This document shows positions 56,101 through 64,000 of a DNA stretch of 64,000 bases, piece after piece; position 1 is the first letter of the stretch, and each line of letters begins with the position of its first letter. Both the position numbers and the translations under genes were made by a program. Location of the stretch: assembly GCA_002118135.1 (NCBI GenBank), contig BDIU01000399.1, forward strand, positions 248,204 to 312,203. Direction: 5' to 3'. The notes under the pieces are model-generated. The model searched no databases and had not been told where the DNA came from. It saw only the letters and a list, made by a program, of their open reading frames with translations. Source of the DNA: Trebouxia sp. TZW2008 (lineage: Eukaryota > Chlorophyta > Trebouxiophyceae > Trebouxiales > Trebouxiaceae).

Positions 56101-57638
56101 TCACTCGCGGCGAGCACTGTTGACCACTTCCCCTTGCTCAGTAAAATCAGCATCTAGTGTTGCATCAGAAGCAGTCTCATACTCGGTCTCAGCTGGCTGT
56201 GGGATGGGCTGCTGAATCCAGACTGAAGCGGGTAGGGCAGGGGCATTACCCACCAGGAAGCCCCCCACAACAGCCCCTCCTGCCTCACTCACAATCCCTG
56301 TGCCAGGCGCATCGACACCTGACGTGCCGTCTTTGCCAGCTAACTGAGCAAGCTGCTGCTGTGCTGCAGCATCTAGCACCACACCCATTTGCTGGGCCTG
56401 AAGCTGTGCAAGCTGGTCTGCAGCTGTGGTGGCCATCTGCACAGCTGTGGCCGTGTTCTGCAGGTGGGGAACCTCAATGCCAAGCACACCAGGAGCTTGT
56501 TCAGGCGGCACTGCTTGCAGGTCCACAGCAATGGGCTGGATTACTTGCTCCCTGGACTTGCGCTTTCTGACTCTCTTTGGCTTCTGTTGAGCAGGTAGCA
56601 GGCCTGCAGCTTCCCCTTCGCTGCCGTTCATGCCGTGTGAGGCAAAGGTCAGAGCCTCTGCTGCTGCTTTGCGCTTGCGCCTGTCACGCTTCACATCCCT
56701 CTCACAGTCCCTGAAGCAGGCACGACCAAATTGTACCCAGCCAGTCTCACAATCGCTATACAGATTCTGCAGAGCAGGTAGGCTGCAATGCACAAAAGAT
56801 GAGGAGTTGCCTTTCAGACATGTAGCGTGCGCTTGCACTCTGCCCAGCCTCATGTACAAAAGCCAAATGCAATAAAGCAGTGGCATGAGTGGACCTGTTT
56901 GTCCAAGTCCACAGGCTGTCTCATTGATACAGTGGCACAGCTCAAGGCGGTGCTTGTCAACCATCAAACATGGTGAGATTTGATATGCAGACTGTGTCAG
57001 AGTAGGATGAGTTTTTGCTCAGCAACTACTGCTGGAGATGCATCATACCTGCAATGAGGCCGCAAGCCATTTGCTTGACTTGTATCTCCATAAAAGGCAG
57101 AGCGAGGTCTGAATTCCTTGCAATGGCTGCACTGTGCTTGTGGTGGCATGTTCACAGCCCCTGCCGCAATGTTGACAGCATTCTGCAAAGCACACTCAAC
57201 ATAAATTCTAAGTAACAGGAGACACATGAAGTGATGACGAAAACAGAATTGCAAAGCTAGCTGGTCTTATGCCAGAACGGGTAAATGTTGATGACAAGCA
57301 AAGGCAGAGCGAATTGTATTGTAACCTACCTGTGCTTTGTGCCGCTCATGCCATGCCCTTGTGTGCCGATTGGCACACCCCTTGCAGGTGCAGGCAAAGC
57401 CATCTCCTCGGCTCTTGTCCTTGTTGAAGTTCTGGTCCCTAATCTTTAGCTCCTTGCAGTGAGTGCACCTCTTATACGTGACGCCTTCTACCTCAACCAA
57501 TGTCTTGCTGCTAGGCTTGATGTTTTCAGCTTGTACAGGCTCAGCTGGTGGGCCTTGCAAAGACTGAAGGGCCTGAGCTGCAGAACTTGGGCTTTGAGGG
57601 TCGAGCGACTGCGGCTGCGCTACTACTGGCTCTGTCAT
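56101..57638 (-). CDS. Unrecognised protein with two CxxC-type putative zinc repeats and a disordered C-terminus
   Basis: Start chosen at 57638 (MTEPVVAQPQSLDPQSPSSA). The first Cys unit is CTHCKELKIRDQNFNKDKSR followed by DGFACTCKGC (to about 57330). The second is CSHCKEFRPRSAFYGDTSQA then NGLRPHC (about 57180-57050). Using the acceptor before CCTACC keeps phase into LYSDCETGWVQFGRACFRDC and a basic RDVKRDRRKRK stretch (from about 56790), then a long Gln/Ala/Pro-rich tail to 56101. The C-x2-C...C-x2-C spacing and the Lys/Arg clusters (KRVRKRKSRE) suggest zinc and nucleic-acid binding, but no named family is claimed. It is divergent from the TFB5/REX1-B unit, about 390 bp between start codons. 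Confidence 0.65.
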
Positions 57639-58028
57639 ACTTCCACCCCTGGTCAAACAAGGTGTCCTGGCGCAGCAACGCTTGCAAGCTATTTGAAAGA
57701 TTGCACTAGCAAGCTTGTCGTCAGCAACTTCACTTGAAGTGGAACCTTTGATCTGTGCGCAGGAGCACAAGACTATTCGAAGCACGTCTGTTCAGTCGTG
57801 GCTGTCTATTCACTACCTGTGCCCAGCGGAGCAAGCGCAGGAAATCATGCGCTAGCACAAGTTGCTGCTCCGACACCATCTGCTGTTCACAAGCCTTTGC
57901 GACAAATCCCCACAAATCTGGCAAAACAGTATATCGCATGCGTAGAATTCCCGAACTCAATGCAAGCGTTTTGTATGCTCAATCAAGAGTGTGAGAGCGC
58001 TTTCTTCGTGACCACGGTGTCGCATTAC

Positions 58029-58327
58029 ATGGTCAACGCCTTGCCTGGAGTCCTGCTGGTCTGGTATGCGTTTACCTGTCTTTCACTTCGTGCTGTCGCC
58101 AGCTTCTGATCTTGCAAAGAAATTCTGTGTTTTCCAGTGATATTCCCAGCAAGGAGTACATCCTGCATCTCAACGAGCAGAAAAGCAAAAACGACAAGTT
58201 TTTGCTAGAAGAGCTTGATGATACCCATTTGTTTGTGAAAGCTGTTGCTGTGGAAGATATACACAAAAAGTTGAAAGAGTTTCAAGAGCAAAACACATAC
58301 GAAATCCCCAGGCGTGAGCACACTTAA
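58029..58327 (+). CDS. TFB5: TFIIH subunit TFB5 / GTF2H5 (REX1-S)
   Basis: Two exons, 58029-58063 and 58138-58327, join to 74 residues, the family's usual size. The start MVNALPGVLLVCDIPSKEYI matches the TFB5 N-terminus, and DDTHLFV is the family core; it ends NTYEIPRREHT. TFB5 is the smallest subunit of TFIIH and stabilises the complex for nucleotide excision repair and transcription. The stop is only 21 bp before the ATG of the REX1-B frame and no promoter can fit between them, so the two are probably one transcript. In Chlamydomonas the REX1 locus carries the same two products, REX1-S and REX1-B. Confidence 0.93.
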
Positions 58328-58348
58328 CTTGATACACCTGGCAAAAAA

Positions 58349-59144
58349 ATGTCTCCCTTATCTGGTGACGCCAAAGTGATCAACAGTTACCTGCAAGAGT
58401 TCAGCGCAGCACAGCAGATACGCACACAGCGCTACAAGCAATTGGAGCAAGGCTTTGCTACTGTGCTACAGACGCACAATGAGCAGGAGTACAAGTAAGC
58501 ATGCAGCTATACAATTTCAAATCAATGCTTTGTCCTGCACAGGACATAAGTTGATTGCACCTGGCTCAACACTGCAGGGCAGTCATGGCAGAGATTACTG
58601 TAGCTTTCAAAGTCTGCTCAGAAGCTATCAATGCTGCTGAGGCAGGCTTGCGAGAGCTGCAGCAGCTAGACTTGGCTGACATGCTGCGTGTTGTCCAGCA
58701 TAATGAGCAAGAAAAGCTGCGTCTCACTCTCATATTACAGGCCTTGAGGCAGTCTTCTGCTCGTGGTCAATTTTCCTGGCAGGGCTCATCACAAGCAGCC
58801 ACTACTGATGCCTTACAAAGCCCAGGTCAGCTTGTTGTGCTGCTTTTCTATGCTGACTGTACCTAGGCATCACAGGTATTCAGATCATGACTGCGGCTTT
58901 GTAAGCATGCTGCAGCACACTCAGCAATGGTCACTCAAAGCTTATTCAGTGCACACTCAAACTTCCTTGTCCTGGTGCAGCTGAATCATCACACTCCTGT
59001 CATTGTTGCACAGCGCCTGAGCCATCAGAGGCAGAGTTCTCTGCTGCAAAAGCAGAAGCAGTGCAGGGCTTGCAGATTGCCATCGAGAACATCAATGATG
59101 TCCTGGAAGAAATGAAATATGCCAAAGAGGAGTTTGAAGAATAA
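58349..59144 (+). CDS. REX1-B: REX1-B domain DNA-repair protein
   Basis: Three exons, 58349-58494, 58578-58825 and 59014-59144, close in phase to 174 residues. Helical protein: INSYLQEFSAAQQIRTQRYK, the AEITVAFKVCSEAINAAEAG helix, MLRVVQHNEQEKLRLTLILQ, and a C-terminal helix ENINDVLEEMKYAKEEFEE. The order and spacing match the REX1-B (required for excision 1-B) family. Its molecular role is poorly known; the Chlamydomonas rex1 mutant is defective in excision repair. Translation would need reinitiation or leaky scanning after the TFB5 frame: the context around its ATG is GCAAAAAAATGTCT, A-rich. Confidence 0.9.
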
Positions 59145-59653
59145 ACCTTTGCACTATTCTGATGCTCAGTCTAGCTGATAGGGCAGGTGACACTCTATGC
59201 TTGTGCTGATGAGAGAAAGTCACAAGCTGCTGTGATACCATGCAGCACAGACTCTGGCAGCCTGTGATGTACTGCTACATATGATGGATCAAATACAACA
59301 GTACCAAATGCGTGTGCACGGTAGCAGAGCTTGCCAGCTGACAATCCTCTAATCTGTGCACAACTTGTCTGCTGTTCTGTGCTCCATGCCAGAAAGCCCT
59401 TTCAAGCTAGACAGAAGCAGATCTTGCTGGCACATGCACAGCTTCGACCAGCTTGCCCTAGTCTGACGTCAGCTGCATGCGGGTAACATATAAATGCATG
59501 CTATGGACCTGCCTCATGATATTTGCTTGCCAGACATGGCTTGACTGCTGCATGTGGGCACTGTTGAAGCAGTGTTAGCGCAATTGCACAGGCAGCATTT
59601 CAGGCGACAATAAAGCTTTGTTTTGTGGCATAATAGCGCTTATGTTTCGATCA
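59145..59653. other. 3' flank of the REX1 unit
   Basis: No supported coding segment. It probably contains the shared 3' UTR and polyadenylation site. Confidence 0.45.
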
Positions 59654-60780
59654 TCATGATAGCCTGTTTATGATGCGATTTTTTGCAGGGACATGCCTGT
59701 CCAGAAAGCAAGAAATCTGAGCCATACAGGCAAGCAGGAGCAGCATCAGGACTTGAGCATGACTGTACATGTAACATAACGTCATAGAGAAGTGATGGCT
59801 ATCAGCAGCTGTCAGGTCAATTGTTTTATGGCTGCCTTGTTCCAGATGGCACTGCAGAGTCTCTCTTGCTTCAATCCTTGAGCGTTGCTTGCTGAGTAAC
59901 TGCCATGCCCTCTTGTTTTGCCACAGCTGTGCTGATCTTTCATGCATCAGGAAGCATTACAGACATTAATATTGTCGCCAATTGCTGTGTGTTGAGCACA
60001 AGGTGAAAGCTTTGATGGTAGCTCGTGTGTGTAACCACTGCTCCTGGTCAAATGCACAGGTTGCAACTTACTGCCATGAAACGTCTTTGAGATGCGTCAG
60101 CAGCGGGTATGATATGCGCCATGCGTTTTTACACCTGGGCCAGCCTGTTTAAGGGGTATGCTCTGCCATTCGCACCAAATCACAATGTTTGCTCCAATTG
60201 ACTGTGCACGTTAAAAGGAACCTACGGAACCTACACCCTTGAAGTCCTGTGAGTGTTGCAAGATGGCAATAGTCGCCTATTGCAATGGTCTTCCATCAAT
60301 TCACCAATTGACGGCCACTCTGTGCTCAGCGGTGACCCTTCTCAGGTTGAGTCGACCAACCCTTTACTAAATTACTAGATTCCCCCAACGGCCGGGAGAT
60401 TTTCACGGAGCACGTGCGAAATACACGACACAAAGTACTAAGGCGACGATCCTGCAGAAAAAGGCTGCGAGGGTCCAGATTTTGATGTTTGCCTGCTTTT
60501 GTAGACATTCCTGGCGTGTCCAGGGGTCCAAGTAACAACAGGGCCTGAGGAAGGGCCAGTGCTGTGGCCTGGTGTTGTTTGAAGGCTTACAGCAGCTACA
60601 GGACACTCCAGCATCACTTTTGTCAAGGTCAGCTCTTCATCGCATCGGAGCTTTGTACTTGCGGCTTTGCCCTTCAAATCGGGCGCACCAGCTGACACTT
60701 GACGCAGCTCTTGGATCGCAGCAAGTTCGTCGCAATCAATTTGAGTGACAAGCCACGCTGGCGTAGCTTCTCATACTGCA
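59654..60780 (-). CDS. Possible unrecognised gene (weak)
   Basis: Two minus-strand stretches look coding. One, about 60775-60588, reads AWLVTQIDCDELAAIQELRQ then MLECPVAA and ends at a strong donor (GTAAGC). The other, about 59947-59760, reads QLWQNKRAWQLLSKQRSRIE, which is charged and helical. A third, near 60540-60330, is open in all three frames and cannot be assigned. I could not join them in phase or recognise a domain, so the gene may be false. Confidence 0.25.
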
Positions 60781-61182
60781 AGTCAGCCTTTGTTAGCGTG
60801 ACAGCTTCCGATACCAAGCTTGTATTGCCACACTGCACGATCGAAAGCTGAAGTTTAGCGATCTAGATCTCTCAAGCCATCGCGGGACCTGCGTCAAGCT
60901 TAGGCCTGTCTTTCAGCTTGCTCGTTTTGGAACAGTCGTCGACATCAGCCTGCCTTGCTTACGAAGACTTGTCCTGCTTGACAGCTCTGTGTTGTGGCAG
61001 CGTATGTATGCAAATATCATGTTGTGGCTGCGGTCTCTGCTGTATGCTCGTTTCGGACTGTTGAACACCCGCAACGAGCATACATAGAAACATGACGCAA
61101 TACACGTAACCACCGATATCCTTTGCGTGCAGGGCAAGTCATTGAGTGGTAGCAGTCTCGAACTTGCATCAGCCTCGGCAGG
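60781..61182. promoter_or_regulatory. 5' flank of the H+-ATPase gene
   Basis: Relatively CG-rich 400 bp directly upstream of the H+-ATPase start; the promoter and 5' UTR should be here. No element could be identified. Confidence 0.35.
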
Positions 61183-64000
61183 ATGGCGGGCAGAGGCGAA
61201 GCCCAGTCACTCAACAATTCCGGTAAGCTTTGGTTGTTATTGCCAAACATCCACAGTCCGGCTGCTCCCACGGGCTTGTCGTCCGGCCTCCATTACGCCA
61301 TTGAGTTTCATTGCCCATGCGCAGGCCAAGCTGGGGAGTCTAATGTTCCAAGCAACGTCACCAATGCTGCTGTTGTTGGGGGCAACAAAGGAGGTGATGA
61401 CAAAAAGGAGGAGTCTGCTGACACCAAAGTCAATGTAGACGATGCAGTTGTGGCAAAGGCTCCAACAGGAGAGGAGGTTGACTTCAAGAAGATCTCAATT
61501 GATGAGGCGCTCAAAGTGCTCAAGGTGAAGACAAATGCAGGCTCACAGCAGCAAGTCTCGAACTTTTTCTTTGTCATACGCCAATCTCATTAGCTTGTGC
61601 ATTCTGCAGGTCAACGCCGAGGGTTTGACATCAGCACAAGCCAAGGAGAGGCTGGCAGAGTATGGTCCCAACAAGCTGCCAGAAAGCACCAGAAACCCAT
61701 TCTTGGTGTATCTTGGATACATGTGGAACCCTCTATCATGGGCCATGGAAGTGGCAGCTATCATTGCCATTGCCTTGCTCGACTATGCAGACTTTTGTCT
61801 GATTATCGCCCTGCTGTTCCTGAACGCCACCATCAGTTACGTTGAGGAGTCAAATGCAGACAAGGCCATCAAGGCCTTGACAGCTGCCCTGGCACCAAAG
61901 GCCAAGTGTCTCAGAGATGGCAAAGTAGACAGCATGGATGCTGCTGACTTGGTTCCCGGTGACATCGTTGTTGTCAGGCTCGGTGAGATTGTCCCTGCTG
62001 ACATCAAGCTGATGGGAGAGTCAGGAGAGGATGACCACCCTCTGCAGGTACCCCTTGCTGCTGTCAGCTTCCAGCCATTTGCAGCCCTTCTGCAGAGTCT
62101 GCTTCATGTGCATGTTCTGTGCCATGCTTACGTTGTACTGCATGGCATGGCATGCAAGTCCTGAATCTGGGATCTTTACAAGAGACTCTTGCACAAGCGC
62201 GAGTTTGCAAATATCAGCTGCCCTTATGTATGAGGCAGCAGAATTCAGCTGAGCAACAGACATGTCTTGACCAGCTGCTGTTTGCAAGCTCATCAAAGCA
62301 CCAATGGCTGCTGTAACTTCAAACAAAGTTTGCCTTGCATGTCTACTGTATTCATGCCAGGAATCATGAATACAGTAGAGTTGCCTGCTTATGCAATGTT
62401 TGCTGCTTGCAGGTAGACCAGGCAGCTCTGACCGGTGAGTCACTGCCAGTGAAGAAGTACACAAACGACGTGTGCTTCTCTGGCTCCACCATCAAGCAAG
62501 GAGAGAAGCACGCCATTGTGTACGCCACTGGTGCCAACACCTTCTTTGGTCGTGCTGCTGCCCTGATTGGCTCCACCAACAATGTTGCCAACCTGCAAAA
62601 GATCATGACCAAGATTGGAGGCACCTGCCTGGTCACCATTGGTGTGTGGATTGTCATCGAGCTGGCTGTCCAGTTTGGTCACTACAGACACGCCTGCGCT
62701 GGCGGTGAAAGTGAGTCCTCTTGCCCTTCTCTTTCCTGCATGCAGCTCGTCCAGCTTTGTGCTGTGCTTTCCTCCCCATGTCTCCTCGCATTTGCAATGT
62801 GACAATGGCGTCATCAGCCTGATGCTGTTGTGTAACACATCTTGTTCTACATCTGTGTTCTGTTTGCAGCAAGTTCCTTGTGCTGCTCATTATTTGGCAA
62901 ATTGCTTGGCAGCTTGTTTGTCAATGATGTATCCCACTGGATGCTGCATACAACAGCGTACATTTGTGTTGCAGCAGTGACTCGCATGTGACCTCTGTGT
63001 CAAGCGGTCTGTGTGCTCTGTGCTCGTCAAGTTGCTTCACAGCTGCTTGTTGAGGCATGACCTGTGCTCACAGCTGTCTGTGCCTCGCAGATGGCTGCCC
63101 CACTCTGACCAACATGCTGGTCATCATTGTTGGAGGTATCCCCATTGCCATGCCCACCGTGCTGTCAGTCACCTTGGCCCTGGGAGCCTTCAAGCTGGCC
63201 AAGGAGGGTGCCATTGTTGCCCGTATGTCTGCTGTTGAGGAGATGGCAGGTGCAGCCTTCATTCCCTGATTTCAAAAGCTGTGTTGTCACAAGAGCCATT
63301 TCAGCAGGAGTTTGACGACCCTCATGTTGCATGTCTTCATATGCACAGGCTGCGTGCAAAGCTTTCATTGTTACGAACAAGCTGTTACATTTGCTGTTGA
63401 TTGCACTCAATTGGCTGCTGCTTGCACTCATTAATCAAAGAATGTGCATGAAATCAGATGCTTTGCCAAGTAGCAACACTTGCCGAGGCATACAGACAAG
63501 CTGTTGTATGCTGCAACAAAGGCTTTCAACATGGAAACACCACATGTTGGTCAAGCCTTTGCTGCAATGTATAACGTAAGGCATGTCTTGTGCGAGGCAC
63601 ACTGTTGTGCGACCTCAGCAAATGCAGTTTTGCGCATCGTGTTCAAAGCGCAACATATGCCCAGCCAGCAGGAGGTCACTGCTGTGGCAAGCCTTGAATG
63701 CGGGTGTTGTCTTTCAGGCATGGACATTCTGTGCTCAGACAAGACTGGCACTTTGACGCTGAACAAGCTGACTGTGGAGCAGAGCAGTGTGAACCCCTTT
63801 GGCAACTTCAACAATGATGATGTGCTGAAGTATGCTGCTCTCAGTGCCCAGCGTAACTCTGAGGAGGCCATTGATGTGGTAAGTCTTGCAGATGCAGATG
63901 CAACTCATATCAGTCCATGCTTGCTCTGCTGTGTATCAGTCTATTGTGACTAGATTGCAAGATGCAGCAGGGCATGTTGTGCAGCACAGACTGCTGTGCT
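61183..64000 (+). CDS. PMA: Plasma-membrane P-type H+-ATPase (P3A), N-terminal part
   Basis: Six exons lie in the window: 61183-61222, 61325-61524, 61610-62047, 62413-62710, 63091-63249 and 63718-63878, all in exact phase; the gene continues past the right edge. Features in order: an acidic and Lys-rich N-terminal tail, [20 protein letters not shown], membrane helices 1 and 2 ([20 protein letters not shown] and the following segment with [16 protein letters not shown]), the actuator domain ([20 protein letters not shown] and the dephosphorylation loop [11 protein letters not shown]), helix 3 ([16 protein letters not shown]), helix 4 ([20 protein letters not shown]) and the phosphorylation site [22 protein letters not shown] in helix 4 marks the proton pumps. 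The enzyme builds the proton gradient across the plasma membrane. Confidence 0.95.

Noticed and set aside
60403..60606. Small membrane protein ending in a hydrophobic helix
   Set aside because: The same bases are open in all three minus-strand frames, so the hydrophobic reading has no special support.

Overview
This is a window of nuclear DNA from a eukaryote, most likely a green alga (Chlorophyta, perhaps a trebouxiophyte). Genes are split into many short exons by GT-AG introns, several predicted proteins start with plastid or mitochondrial targeting sequences, and homologues of plant and algal genes sit on both strands. A TFB5 / REX1-B pair is arranged as a dicistron, as known from Chlamydomonas. 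No rRNA, tRNA, CRISPR array or bacterial operon was seen. The species assignment is inference.

Layout, left to right: the N-terminal part of an unrecognised coiled-coil gene (-, 1-4379); an unrecognised multi-exon gene (-, about 5280-6511); a small secreted eight-cysteine protein (+, 6707-7422); a plastid monothiol glutaredoxin (-); a plastid SAM-dependent methyltransferase (-); an isobutyryl-CoA dehydrogenase-like ACAD (+); a SWSAP1-like recombination ATPase (-); a PP2C phosphatase (+); a JmjC dioxygenase (-); a membrane-anchored M14 carboxypeptidase (+); a 1,526-residue protein with an AP2 domain and a J domain (+); shugoshin (-); argininosuccinate lyase (+); a cathepsin Z-like protease (-); a Cys-repeat protein (-); the TFB5 and REX1-B pair (+); a weakly supported gene (-); and the first part of a P-type H+-ATPase (+, runs off the right edge). 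Where the exon structure could be followed base by base, reading phase closed exactly (GRX, ACAD, PP2C from its provisional start, AP2-J, ASL, TFB5, REX1-B, H+-ATPase).

The most striking signal is not a gene. At about 14 exon-intron junctions in five genes (coiled-coil, JmjC, carboxypeptidase, AP2-J, ASL) the intron is filled with tandem, decaying copies of the edge of the adjacent exon. The copies follow a polarity rule. Fragments carrying a 5' exon edge plus its splice acceptor lie upstream of the true exon. Fragments carrying a 3' exon edge plus its splice donor lie downstream. The argininosuccinate lyase gene is the extreme case: ten copies of one exon's 3' edge, six copies of the next exon's 5' edge in a dimeric higher-order pattern, four copies of that exon's 3' edge, and three copies of another. 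The other genes in the window show none of this.

Three dispersed short repeat families (two of them next to simple-sequence tails, like short retroposons) also lie in introns. The genes do not form one pathway; DNA repair and chromosome maintenance recur (SWSAP1-like, shugoshin, TFB5, REX1-B).
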